DNA of 49,319 nucleotides from a virus, in IMG/VR virus record IMGVR_UViG_3300042922_001479, positions 1-49,319 of that record; one strand, given 5' to 3'. The notes under the pieces are model-generated. The model did no database searches. It was not told the DNA's origin and saw only the letters and a program-made list of their open reading frames with translations. This document shows positions 1 to 9,491 of this stretch, piece after piece (position 1 is the first letter of the stretch; each line of letters opens with the position of its first letter). The translations under genes and the position numbers were made by a program.

Positions 1-2922
1 ATGAGTAACATTGATGTAGCAGAAGATAATCTCAAAGCTTTATTAGAAGACATTAGAAATGATCTTGCAAATATTGAAAGCGAAGAAGACTCTAAAGTTA
101 AAATAATAAACAGAATCTTTAATGAATGTTTAGGATGGTCATTTACGCAATTTAAGTGTGAAGGTAAGCATGATAGTGGCTTTTCAGATTATGTGCTTAA
201 AATTGGCGATTCAGCGGTATTGGTGGTTGAGGCTAAACGAATAGGTGTGCTTGGTATTGAATCAGCTGTTGTAGATAAATATAGAACCCTTAAAATCTCT
301 GGTGCCTCTTTAAAACAATCATTGTCAGGTATACAGCAAGCTTTTTCGTATTCAAGTGAGGAAGGTATCCCTATCTCTGTGGTAACTGATGGGATTAGTT
401 GGATAATATTCAAAACTTGGGTTCAAGGTGGAAGCTATAAGGAAAAAGAAGCTTTTGTATTCCCTTCTCTCGATTCTATAGAAAACTCATTTGGAGTTTT
501 TTATGATTTATTATCTTATGAAATGTTTTCAAGCAAAACATACAATATTTTATTTGACCGAGTGCATAATAGCCGCAGTAATTTAACCATCCCCTTGAAA
601 TCCCCTCTTGAAATAGACGAGATAAATATTTTAAAGAAATCCCCAATAGCATTTGACCTTGAAAAAATATTTCATGGATTTTTCACTCAGTTGACAGGAG
701 ATGATAATTCGGAAATCATGAATGAATGTTTTGTTGAATCAAATGAAAGCCGCATTGCGGATTATTCACTAGAGAAGATTACACATAGTATAATTAACAA
801 CCTACCGACAGATAAAAGTAGGTTAGAAACCGAATTAAGTGAACTGATTCAAGGGAATGTTCAAAGGAAACTACCTTCAGATTCGGATATGTCTGTTTTT
901 ATTGTTGGTCCAACAGGTTCAGGCAAAACAACTTATATTGATAGGTTTTTCTCTAAGATACTTCCTTCCAGTACAAGAGATCATTGTCTTACATTAAATA
1001 TCAACTGTCTAGATGCAACAGGCGATGATTCAACTACAACTGGATGGATCACAGAAAAAATAATTTCTCTTTTGGAAAATGATCTTTTTGAGGATGGTTA
1101 TCCTGAATATAGTGAGCTTCAGGGAATGTATTTCGGACATTACAAAAGAATGTCTTCCGGCTATCTTAAGAAGATTTATGAAAATGACCGACCACAATTC
1201 GACAAAGAATTTGCTAGTTTTTTGAAATCTGAAGTGGAGGAAAATCGAGAAAGCTATCTGGAGAATTTATTGCACTTCGCAATTCATAATCGCAGAAAAC
1301 TACCTATTATAGTAGTAGATAATACAGATGAGTTCTCATTAGATTTCAAAGTAAAAGTGTTTCAATTCTGTAATGCCTATAGACGCAAAGTCATTTACTG
1401 TATGCTTATGTTCCCGGTCACAGATAAATCAGCATGGAGCTTTTCTAAAACTGATATCTTTACTATACATCAATCGCGCTCCTTCTTTCTTCCAACGCCT
1501 TCTCCAAGAGAAGTATTTAGGAAAAGAATAGATTATTTGAATAGGAAGTTAGTGGCTGCTGATATCGTTGAAAAAAAGGAGTACTTAACAAGTAAAGGCA
1601 TTCGTATAGAGTTGAAAGATGTGTCAAAATTCGCTCAAGTTTTAGAAGATATATTTGTTGAAAATAACTTCACTGCTAAAACTTTGGGTGAATTGACAAA
1701 TTATAATATTCGATCAATTATGAGTTTATCAAAAAGAATTATAACCTCTCCAGTGATGAGAATAGAAGATTTGATTGCTTCATATATAACTGAAGAACCT
1801 ATAAGCTATTCCAAATTTATTGATGCTTTAATACGTGGCGATTATGAAGCATATAGAATAGGTACAGGGGATGATTTTGGTGTTATTTCAACATTCAGAG
1901 TTAACTCTTCCCGTATATCGTCACCGCTGTTAATGCTAAGGGTTTTAGCATTATTAAGAGTAACTAAATTGACAGGCCGTGACGTTGAAGAACGGCACTG
2001 TACCGTACACTCAATAACTCACTATTTTGAAGCTTTGAGTGCCGATTCGGTGGACATTCAAAATTGTTTGTCTGAATTGGTATCTTTGAGATTGATTGAA
2101 CCATATGACCCATCCGCTAGTGTAATGGACGATAATCAAAGATTGGCAATTAGCTATAAAGGTCTCGCTCATTTTGAGTTATCGACTAAAAATAGTGTTT
2201 ATTTTTACCAGATGGCGATTACTACTGGAATTACTGACCCTGAGACGGTTGCAGCTATCAAAGGACATTATAGGTCGAACCGGCCATTTAGTGAGATCAC
2301 CTCAAGTATACGCAAAAAATTTTCAGAATACTTGATCCATGAAGATGCTAAATTTATAAGCTCCACTCACGATAAAGAACAATTTGAGTGTCAACGTGAT
2401 TTGCTAAGGAATATAAAATCATTTAGCGTAGACAGAAATGGCTCGACAGGAATAGTACCTGATAACGTAGAAAGTTTTTTGGGTGAAAAGTTAATAGGTA
2501 AGGTTGAGCGATATGACCATGACAAAGATTATGGTTTTATTTCTGTCAAAGAAGTTAATCAAGATCTTTACTTAAAGTTATCTACCTTAAAAGTTAACGA
2601 AATAGGCCGAATTTTCGACGGCGATATAGTCTATTGTTCTTTGGCTCAGGGTTCCAAAGGCATCATTATTGATTCATTGTATGGATTGGTTGAAGGACGA
2701 AATGACGTGCAAGTTGAAAAATGCACTATCAAGAGTTATGAATCTGATAGAGGATTTGGATTCGTCTATGTCGGCCCTTCTTCAAAAGAGGTGTTTTTCC
2801 ATAAAAGTGCATTTCCATCTAATTTTTACGAGCATCTGAAAATTGGATTGGAATTTATCGGAGAAATCAGAGTTAAAGATGATGGAAGGCCTCAGGTGAG
2901 GGCTTGCGTAGATATAATCTAA
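1..2922 (+). CDS. PD-(D/E)XK nuclease / P-loop NTPase / double cold-shock-domain protein, candidate defence gene
   Basis: Function unknown; I recognise domains but no named family with this order. Residues about 25-130 look like the N-terminal nuclease domain of type I restriction R subunits: the acidic helix end E28/E29, D63, then E77-A-K79 in a hydrophobic strand match the D...ExK pattern. A Walker A motif GPTGSGKT is at 303-310 and a Walker B strand IIVVD ends at D440. The middle (about 560-780) has no motif I can name. The C-terminus holds two cold-shock-like OB folds, about 831-890 (DYGFI) and 906-970 (RGFGFV at 917-922, VFFH at 931-934), suggesting RNA or ssDNA binding. The gene is AT-rich, unlike the GC-rich tail genes, and stands alone on the opposite strand beyond the fibre gene, as cargo genes do. 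The start codon is base 1, so its ribosome site and promoter cannot be seen and an upstream start is possible. Domain calls are fairly sure; defence is inference. Confidence 0.72.
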   Translation: MSNIDVAEDNLKALLEDIRNDLANIESEEDSKVKIINRIFNECLGWSFTQFKCEGKHDSGFSDYVLKIGDSAVLVVEAKRIGVLGIESAVVDKYRTLKISGASLKQSLSGIQQAFSYSSEEGIPISVVTDGISWIIFKTWVQGGSYKEKEAFVFPSLDSIENSFGVFYDLLSYEMFSSKTYNILFDRVHNSRSNLTIPLKSPLEIDEINILKKSPIAFDLEKIFHGFFTQLTGDDNSEIMNECFVESNESRIADYSLEKITHSIINNLPTDKSRLETELSELIQGNVQRKLPSDSDMSVFIVGPTGSGKTTYIDRFFSKILPSSTRDHCLTLNINCLDATGDDSTTTGWITEKIISLLENDLFEDGYPEYSELQGMYFGHYKRMSSGYLKKIYENDRPQFDKEFASFLKSEVEENRESYLENLLHFAIHNRRKLPIIVVDNTDEFSLDFKVKVFQFCNAYRRKVIYCMLMFPVTDKSAWSFSKTDIFTIHQSRSFFLPTPSPREVFRKRIDYLNRKLVAADIVEKKEYLTSKGIRIELKDVSKFAQVLEDIFVENNFTAKTLGELTNYNIRSIMSLSKRIITSPVMRIEDLIASYITEEPISYSKFIDALIRGDYEAYRIGTGDDFGVISTFRVNSSRISSPLLMLRVLALLRVTKLTGRDVEERHCTVHSITHYFEALSADSVDIQNCLSELVSLRLIEPYDPSASVMDDNQRLAISYKGLAHFELSTKNSVYFYQMAITTGITDPETVAAIKGHYRSNRPFSEITSSIRKKFSEYLIHEDAKFISSTHDKEQFECQRDLLRNIKSFSVDRNGSTGIVPDNVESFLGEKLIGKVERYDHDKDYGFISVKEVNQDLYLKLSTLKVNEIGRIFDGDIVYCSLAQGSKGIIIDSLYGLVEGRNDVQVEKCTIKSYESDRGFGFVYVGPSSKEVFFHKSAFPSNFYEHLKIGLEFIGEIRVKDDGRPQVRACVDII

Positions 2923-2948
2923 ATTAGTTAGAAGAAAAATTTCACGGT

Positions 2949-2979
2949 CGCAATATCTTCGTTTTATGAAGATATTGCG
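2949..2979. terminator. Perfect 12-bp inverted repeat after the nuclease-NTPase gene
   Basis: Arms 2949-2960 and 2968-2979 are perfectly complementary (CGCAATATCTTC and its complement) around a 7-base loop, 27 bp after the stop codon. There is no following T-run, so it is a stem-loop that could protect or end the message rather than a textbook intrinsic terminator. Confidence 0.45.
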
Positions 2980-3417
2980 CTGATTAATCCTGATTTAATT
3001 AATAGCAAGCAAATGATTTGTTATTTTATTATGGAATTGAAAGCCATATTACATGGCTTGTTGCTAAGCATATTTTGGATAATTCATTATGTTATACGCA
3101 TCAATATCTAACAAAACTAACACCAAAGCTTATTTATTGCCAGACAAAACGCCATGGAATACCTTAAAGGAATCTATACAAATACAAAAAAATTAAATGC
3201 AATCCTAATCATTAAATATTTAAGTGGATAGCTAAAACCGGCCATTTTAACCGACATGTTAATTTTCGCTCATAGCTGCCTCTGGCTCTGCTTATAAAGG
3301 CCTAGTTAGCCATTTTAAGAACATAATGGTCTAGTGCGTACGTTCCGTTAGCCCCCACAGTCAGCAAATCTGACGCGCTCCTCGCGCTAGGGGAGGCAAA
3401 TCGCAATACGGTGCGGC
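2980..3417. other. Intergenic stretch without a gene
   Basis: I see no convincing coding frame, tRNA or att core here. The first part is AT-rich like the gene before it; from about 3240 the base composition approaches that of the phage genes. A short GTCAG/CTGAC hairpin lies at 3360-3374, downstream of the fibre gene. The junction between cargo and phage sequence is probably in this stretch. Confidence 0.5.
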
Positions 3418-4680
3418 CTATTGATTTTCAGGTTCTGGCTCACGCTCTGTATAGTTCGTGTCAGGGTCAAACCCCAGGGTTTGCAGAAACGCTGTCATGT
3501 TGCGCTGGTTTTTCTCCAGGGCTGTTACCGCCTGATCCAGCTCTATGGCAGTTTGCAGAACAAGCCCGGTAACAGCCGAGTAATCGACCGTGTAGCTGCG
3601 TTTGCTCTCATCACGGGCGCGCTTAAGGCGGGTAATCACTTGCCTCTCAGTAACTGTTACCGATTCGCCGTCTTCGCCGACTTTTTCAATTTCCACGTCA
3701 ACTTCGACTTCCTCGTATTCGTCGTGATCGTCGTAAACAGAGCCCACGGCCTCCGGCAGCACTTCCAGCAGTTCCTGGGCGATAACACCAGCAGACGGCA
3801 TGCCGTCTGCTTTGAGGTTATAGGTTACGCCGCGTAGCTGTCTAACCTTGCCTCGGGCATCAGCTATTGTTTCAATACGGTCCTTTTTATCGGCATCGGA
3901 CGTCTGAGTGAGCGAGGAGCAGCTGATGTTGCCGCTGGTGCTAAAAGATCCTTGGCTGGTGAACAGAAAATATTTCGGTGAAGCATTCACCGCTGTCGCA
4001 ATCGTCATATCGCCGGACCGCTCCTGGTAAAGGCGTGCATACGTCAGATTATTGCCCTGCCCGGCCTGGAAATTGATGAGGAATGGCCAGCCGCCTCCCG
4101 GAGTGGATGCCCGCAGGTTCAGGTTTCCGCCCTCAATAGATGTGTCGCCAGTAATGGCACCGCCCGTTTTACCGTTTACGGAGTTGAGCTGGTTGTCGCT
4201 GATCCCCAGATTACTGCGGGCACTGATAGCCGTTGTCGCCCCGGTACCACCCTGGGCAATAGGCACTCCGCCAGATGCATCTTTCTGGGCGAGAGACTTT
4301 TGCGCGGGCACAGTAACAGCCACACCGTTAATGGTGATAGTTACATTACCAGTGCCGGTCATGACGTCGGCAAACCCGCCCATGTAGCGCTGATACATGC
4401 CGAAAGTCTCAGCAATATCCAGCGCCAGGCCGTCAACGCTGAGCGAATCGCTGAGCAGGATAGCGTAGCGGGTACCTGCCGGGATCGCAGGGCTTACTGC
4501 AGGTGACACTGCCAGCTGCGTGGCGCTGGTAACGCCGGTGATCTGGAATGCCTGCGGCGGGCTGGTCAACACGATTACAGTACAACCGTTGCGGATAAGT
4601 GTGCCCGCTGCTGCGAAATTAGTTCCGGTACCGGTCAGGGTGTTGCCGCTGCCGGCGATCGTGCCAGTGGTATAAATCAT
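3418..4680 (-). CDS. Tail fibre/spike with C-terminal S74 intramolecular chaperone
   Basis: A 420-residue tail fibre protein, the most distal late gene. The N-terminal part is Gly/Thr/Asn-rich, as in short fibre shafts. From about residue 255 it carries an S74-type chaperone domain: S261-D262 followed by K266 fits the Ser-Lys autocleavage pair of endosialidase-type fibres, and later residues include AGVIAQELLEVLPEAV and a helical C-terminus. The chaperone would help trimerise the fibre and then cut itself off. An acidic insertion (about 315-345, many D/E) interrupts the domain. The start at 4680 is chosen because TGGAG lies just upstream; the open frame runs five codons further. A terminator lies directly upstream, between this gene and the previous tail gene. 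Confidence 0.8.
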   Translation of the reverse strand: MIYTTGTIAGSGNTLTGTGTNFAAAGTLIRNGCTVIVLTSPPQAFQITGVTSATQLAVSPAVSPAIPAGTRYAILLSDSLSVDGLALDIAETFGMYQRYMGGFADVMTGTGNVTITINGVAVTVPAQKSLAQKDASGGVPIAQGGTGATTAISARSNLGISDNQLNSVNGKTGGAITGDTSIEGGNLNLRASTPGGGWPFLINFQAGQGNNLTYARLYQERSGDMTIATAVNASPKYFLFTSQGSFSTSGNISCSSLTQTSDADKKDRIETIADARGKVRQLRGVTYNLKADGMPSAGVIAQELLEVLPEAVGSVYDDHDEYEEVEVDVEIEKVGEDGESVTVTERQVITRLKRARDESKRSYTVDYSAVTGLVLQTAIELDQAVTALEKNQRNMTAFLQTLGFDPDTNYTEREPEPENQ

Positions 4681-4694
4681 TTTTTCTCCAGGCA

Positions 4695-4718
4695 ATAAAA
4701 AACCCGCACGCGGCGGGT
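4695..4718 (-). terminator. Intrinsic terminator between tail genes
   Basis: Stem ACCCGC (4702-4707) with GCGGGT (4713-4718), loop of 5, followed on the minus strand by a six-T run. It lies after the 221-codon tail gene and before the fibre gene. Confidence 0.75.
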
Positions 4719-4741
4719 CTGATGTGGAATGTGATTAGCTG

Positions 4742-5407
4742 TCAGTCGTAGTTAGCGAGGTTAAGCGCATAAACGCTGTTTTTCATGTTGTGGTAGACAA
4801 GGTTAGATACCCCACTTCCGGCGGTGCCCCCGGTAGTAGCCTGTGCGATTTGGGTGGTGCCTCCATTAAAAACGGCAGAGAAGCTGTATTGCGAGGACCA
4901 GGGCCGCGTTCCCCCGTCGAGGATCACACCTGTCGCCAGACCGGACATTGATGGAACGATGCCAAATTTACCGGGCAGCGTGGTGTTAATCGAAAAACCG
5001 GCGCTGTCACTGCCGTTAGTGCCGACCGCCTGCACGTCAGTAAGTATCCGTGTCTCGTTTGTCAGAATGCACACGCCCTGCTCGTCCCAGATGGCAATCC
5101 CCCAGTCCGGCAACGGCTGTTCGAAAATCGTGAAAAAATAAACATAAGCCATGCCCGCCGCCGTTGAGTTGCGGAATGTCACAGTGCAGACATTCCCGCC
5201 TACGGTATAGCTGACTACGCAGTTAGTGGTCGAGTACACGAACGGGATAACAGGTCTGCCGGAGGGAAAGGCCTGAGAAATGGTTGTGACCGAACCGGCA
5301 GAGCCTGAGATGGCAGCACTTTTTTTGCTGTACATCGCCAGCGGTATCGACTGAGGCGTGATAAATGGCGCACCGTTCTCAGTTGCCAGAAATGCTCCCC
5401 AGTCCAT
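4742..5407 (-). CDS. Tail-tip accessory / fibre-region protein
   Basis: A 221-residue protein between J and the fibre gene, with a beta-rich, Ser/Thr/Gly-rich composition typical of tail tip or fibre-attached proteins. No catalytic motif is visible. It contains DWGIAIWDEQG (about residues 101-111), which resembles the N-terminus of the preceding gene product (SWGIQTWDANG), so the two are probably related virion proteins. The start overlaps the stop of the upstream gene (TAATG), showing translational coupling. It may bind the J tip or the host surface; this is inferred from position only. Confidence 0.6.
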   Translation of the reverse strand: MDWGAFLATENGAPFITPQSIPLAMYSKKSAAISGSAGSVTTISQAFPSGRPVIPFVYSTTNCVVSYTVGGNVCTVTFRNSTAAGMAYVYFFTIFEQPLPDWGIAIWDEQGVCILTNETRILTDVQAVGTNGSDSAGFSINTTLPGKFGIVPSMSGLATGVILDGGTRPWSSQYSFSAVFNGGTTQIAQATTGGTAGSGVSNLVYHNMKNSVYALNLANYD

Positions 5408-5718
5408 TAAGCAGCCCTCAGATAAGCAATAACGAAGCCGTTAATCGCCGGATAGGTACCGGCACCGAAGTTATTGTCTGCCGCCGCGCCCAGGGTGATA
5501 GTACCTCCTGACACGGTGATGGTGCGGCGCGCAGTGGTGTAGCTGTCGCTGGCAGTTACCTGCATAAACTCCATGCGAAACCCCGCAGGAACCACATAGC
5601 TCGCCGCGCCTGACTGCTGCCCGGCGGCAACTGCGAAATAACCCAGCACGCTGATCGGCACCAGGCCGTAGTTGTTCGGGTTGCCGTTGGCATCCCACGT
5701 TTGAATACCCCACGACAT
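5407..5718 (-). CDS. Small tail protein downstream of J
   Basis: A 103-residue protein encoded directly after J, its ATG overlapping the J stop codon. It starts with SWGIQTWDANGNP and is rich in beta-forming and small residues with no transmembrane segment or signal peptide. Genes in this place usually encode tail-tip or fibre-connecting proteins. Function unknown. Confidence 0.6.
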   Translation of the reverse strand: MSWGIQTWDANGNPNNYGLVPISVLGYFAVAAGQQSGAASYVVPAGFRMEFMQVTASDSYTTARRTITVSGGTITLGAAADNNFGAGTYPAINGFVIAYLRAA

Positions 5719-8700
5719 CAGAACACCCCCGTTAGTCTGCCGATCTGCACCCGTAGGCGATTTGTGTCTTTGATGCTGATCGTTGTATTGGTCTGCTTCA
5801 TCGCGCCGGTCGCGTCGCTTCCGTAGTTTTCGAAAGTGCCATTTTTATTCAGGTGCCATCCATAGGAGCCGGGCACGTACGAGTCTGACTGGATAAACGC
5901 GCCGATTTTGGCATTAGTGATCGTGCCGTCCTGGATGAACGAGTCGCGGATAAACGTCTGTCCATTCTGGATAACGAACGGCAACGTTACCGCCCCCCCC
6001 ACCTGGGTCATCACAGCAAACCGATCAGCGAGGAATACCACCTGTGACTGCATTCCGCTGGGGCTGTTCTGCACACCGATCCCCATGCCTGCAGCGTAAA
6101 GCACTCCATTACTTGAGACGCCTATCTTGATGTTGTACATCGCGTTGATGTTGCCGCTGAGGTCAGCAGTAGCCTGGGCGTTCTGCGTGATAGCCGCCGT
6201 CTGCCCGTTCAGGGTGACCGTCATCGAGTTGATTTTCTGCGCCGAGACTGACGAGAAATCAGCGAGCGTTCTGGCAAGGTCGGTGACGTTAGACGTGCCG
6301 CCACCAGCGCTGGAGTCCAGCATTTTCAGCGACTCACTGACGGCACGGCTGGCATCGGCCATCACGTTGTCAACGCGCGCAATCCCGGCTTTATTATCAC
6401 CGTACTGAACGCTCAGGCGCTGCTGCAGGTTGACGTTCGCCAGCGTGCTCTGAATCAGCGCGATCGCCGTGTTCTGTACGCCGCCGCTGGCAGTGTCCGT
6501 TTTGCCGGTGATCTCCTCGAACCGTGAGGCGGTGGAACTGTCCAGCGTCGTGACAACCTGATCGAGCTCGGTGATCGCAGCGGTGTTTTTCGCCACCTCC
6601 TTAGTAGCTGCATCAGCTGCATCAGTTGCCGCATCGGCTTTATCAGCCGCTGTTTTAGTGGCTGCAGTAAGCTGGTTAACCGCTGTGGCCCGCGCCTCCT
6701 CTTCGGTGGCCAGTGCCTGGCGCACTTCGGTAATGCCCGCCGCGTTAGCCTCAGTTTCCGCATCCAGCCGGGTGACTTCAGTAACCCGCGCCTCCGTTTC
6801 GGTGGCAATTACCTCCCGCAACTGCTCAAACTGAGCCGAGTTTTCACCCTGCTGAGCTGACTGCCTGAAAGTTACCTCGGCTATAGCGAGTGCATTCTGG
6901 ATAACGCCCTCAGCGGTCTCCCGGTTTGCGCCAACGGCAGCCGCCAGCTGGTCGGCATTTTCGACTATTGAGGCAGCCATATCCGCAACGGTCTGGCTCG
7001 TCTCCACGGCATTCTCGATCAGGTCCTTGAAGAGTTCAGTCTCCGCAATCTGATCCATAATAGCGTCAGTGATATCGCTGAAATCATCGGTTGGTTTACC
7101 CGACGCTTCAACAAAATCAGACACACCAAAGGCATTGCGAGTGCGGACGTAGACATAGTAAGTGTGGTCAAACTTCAGTTGCTGGATGGTCCACTGATAC
7201 CCCCGGCCCAGAAACTGCGTGCTGTTTTCGATATCGGCAGTGGGCGGTACCGGCGTTTCCCCGGCGTACCAGAACTCGAAGGAAGTATCCGTTGTTGCAG
7301 TAACCGACATAACCGGTACCAGCGTCGCCTGCAACGGTCCCGGGATCCACTGAACCGAATTAGGCGGCCGCGGTGCGCCGACAATCAGGCTGACCTGCGT
7401 CTCGGCCCCCTTCATCCCGTTCTCGTTGCGGCCACGCACACCCAGCGTATAGCTCCCGGCATTCAGGCCGTAAAAGTCATAGCGAAACTGGTCGGTTTCG
7501 TACTGCGCCACGACCGCGCCAGCATCGTTATAAACGCAGAGCTCAAACACCAGCTTTTTGGTGGTAGTGGCCGTTTCCCACGTGGCGGTAACCTGCACGG
7601 TCTCGCTGTTGGTATTCAGGATGCGCAGGTTTTCAATGTTCGGTACCCGGTACCCGTTCAGGGTGTCATTCGGGATATCAAACACTGCGCCATCGTCAAC
7701 AATGGCCTGTTTGTTCGGGTCATGCTGGCCTGCAGTGATGCTGTAAACGGAGTTGTTCTCCGTCTCGGCGATGCTGAGAATGCGGAATAACCGGACCGAT
7801 ACCTCGCTGGTGGAGATCGCAAAAACGGTGCCGTCACGTACCCAGGCGGGCGCATTGCGCAGGGTGATATTGCGCCCGGCAACGCTGGCGATCTCATGCC
7901 TGCCCATTTTCCCGGTGCGATCCATAATCGACATGCTGTCGCCCGGCGATACCAGCTCAGAAACGTCAGCATCAACGGTGATCACTTTTCCTGAATGGGC
8001 CATGATGCGCCCCCCCAGGCGCGTCCCGGCATAGTTGTTGTCCATGATCTCTACAATATCGCCAGGTGTGAACCCAATGGCATCGCGCGCCATCTGGAAT
8101 GTTAAGCGGCTGCTCTCCCGCTTTGCCGTTTCCAGCAGCCATTTCCCGGCGCGCCATGCCTGCCCGCGAGATGTACAGCCAAACGCCTCCAGCGTGGTCT
8201 CGTTATATATGCTCCGGGCGATCTCGTCATCGTCAGAAACGTACTCCTTCACCTGTTCCCAGCCGTTATCCGGATCAGTCCAGGAAACCACCACAGCATT
8301 GTATTTTTCGGCGCGCTTAACAGAGCTGCGGGTAAATTTGCCATCAACCACGTTAGCGTTTGTGATGGTGGCGATCGGATCCTGCGGCGTGTCCAGCATG
8401 ACCGTCAGGCGCATGCCGTCCCACAGCGCAATGCCCCGGAACATGCCCGAAATTTTATCCAGCAGTTCGCGCGCGCTGATTTGTTCGGTTACATAGGCGT
8501 TAAGCATCAGGCGCGGTTCGAGCCCGCCGTAGCCGTCGTTTACCAGCTGGTCGCAATACTGCGACAGAACGTACAGCATGCCGTCATCAACATCGATATA
8601 ACCGGCACGCCGGGCCAGGCCAAACCGCTCGTTTTTCACCAGCTCGCGAAAAAGCCAGGCGGGGTTATTGGTCCATGCCTTTTTGAAGCCGCCCAGCCAC

Positions 8701-9482
8701 AGCCCGGAATAGGTGCGGGTTACCGGATCGTAATTATCCGGTACATCGACAATCAGTCCGCGCAGGTGATAGGTGCGGTTCGGCGTGTCGGTGTACTGGT
8801 CACGGTCGATTACGGCCCCGACCATAGCCGAGAAAGGGTACGACAGGTTGTCGTCAGTGATTTCGGTGTAGCTGTTCCAGATGGTGCCGTTCGCCAGCAG
8901 GTCGCTGACGCTGTCCGGGGTAATGCGGCGGACACGGATATCGAACGGTTTGATATCCGGGGCATCGATGGTGTGCGCCTCCAGGTATTCGCCGGAGATC
9001 TTGCCGGTGATATTCACCGTTTTCTGAATTTCCCACGCACCGCTAGCCGTGCGGGTTTCAATCACTAGGGTAACAGTGCTGTTTTGCTGATTGCCCTTGG
9101 TGTCCTGCTGCACCAGCCCGGTAACACCGATATTCAGGCGCACGCGGGTCACGTCTGAATCGCTGACGGTACGTACCAGCGGCGTATCAAAGGCTACATC
9201 CGCATTAACGATGGTTGATGCCTGGACTGCAGCGAAGCCATTAATCGGGCTCTGAAATTCTGAACCAGGCCGCCAGGCAACGCTGATGCCGGGAATGCTG
9301 ATATTGCCGCGGGCGTCGGTAACCGACGTCTTGTTCAGCATAAAAGAGGACAGGTGCTCCTGATCCACCGGCCCGTAAATCGGCCCCTCGCCGATGAGAT
9401 CCAGCACCTGGTAAAACTGTTTGGATTTGAGGTTATCGTCGAGGAGTTTTGGGGTTTTTGCTTTGCCGCCGCCAGAAGACAT
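5718..9482 (-). CDS. J: Tail tip host-specificity protein J (central tail fibre)
   Basis: A 1254-residue homologue of lambda gpJ, which forms the tail tip and binds the host receptor. The N-terminus (SKQFYQVLDLIGEGPIYG) is the characteristic J start, followed by the conserved hub region to about residue 600, fibronectin-type-III-like modules at about 610-800, a long Ala/Glu/Thr-rich coiled coil at about 830-1010 and a variable C-terminal end that should decide receptor choice. It is slightly longer than lambda J (about 1130). It follows I with a short gap and is coupled to the next small tail gene. Confidence 0.93.
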   Translation of the reverse strand: MSSGGGKAKTPKLLDDNLKSKQFYQVLDLIGEGPIYGPVDQEHLSSFMLNKTSVTDARGNISIPGISVAWRPGSEFQSPINGFAAVQASTIVNADVAFDTPLVRTVSDSDVTRVRLNIGVTGLVQQDTKGNQQNSTVTLVIETRTASGAWEIQKTVNITGKISGEYLEAHTIDAPDIKPFDIRVRRITPDSVSDLLANGTIWNSYTEITDDNLSYPFSAMVGAVIDRDQYTDTPNRTYHLRGLIVDVPDNYDPVTRTYSGLWLGGFKKAWTNNPAWLFRELVKNERFGLARRAGYIDVDDGMLYVLSQYCDQLVNDGYGGLEPRLMLNAYVTEQISARELLDKISGMFRGIALWDGMRLTVMLDTPQDPIATITNANVVDGKFTRSSVKRAEKYNAVVVSWTDPDNGWEQVKEYVSDDDEIARSIYNETTLEAFGCTSRGQAWRAGKWLLETAKRESSRLTFQMARDAIGFTPGDIVEIMDNNYAGTRLGGRIMAHSGKVITVDADVSELVSPGDSMSIMDRTGKMGRHEIASVAGRNITLRNAPAWVRDGTVFAISTSEVSVRLFRILSIAETENNSVYSITAGQHDPNKQAIVDDGAVFDIPNDTLNGYRVPNIENLRILNTNSETVQVTATWETATTTKKLVFELCVYNDAGAVVAQYETDQFRYDFYGLNAGSYTLGVRGRNENGMKGAETQVSLIVGAPRPPNSVQWIPGPLQATLVPVMSVTATTDTSFEFWYAGETPVPPTADIENSTQFLGRGYQWTIQQLKFDHTYYVYVRTRNAFGVSDFVEASGKPTDDFSDITDAIMDQIAETELFKDLIENAVETSQTVADMAASIVENADQLAAAVGANRETAEGVIQNALAIAEVTFRQSAQQGENSAQFEQLREVIATETEARVTEVTRLDAETEANAAGITEVRQALATEEEARATAVNQLTAATKTAADKADAATDAADAATKEVAKNTAAITELDQVVTTLDSSTASRFEEITGKTDTASGGVQNTAIALIQSTLANVNLQQRLSVQYGDNKAGIARVDNVMADASRAVSESLKMLDSSAGGGTSNVTDLARTLADFSSVSAQKINSMTVTLNGQTAAITQNAQATADLSGNINAMYNIKIGVSSNGVLYAAGMGIGVQNSPSGMQSQVVFLADRFAVMTQVGGAVTLPFVIQNGQTFIRDSFIQDGTITNAKIGAFIQSDSYVPGSYGWHLNKNGTFENYGSDATGAMKQTNTTISIKDTNRLRVQIGRLTGVF

Positions 9483-9491
9483 ATGTTCACC

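Noticed and set aside
2923-3417. Attachment site (att) or tRNA remnant left of the fibre gene
   Set aside because: No cloverleaf or tRNA 3' end is visible, and the other att side lies outside the window, so no repeat can be compared.
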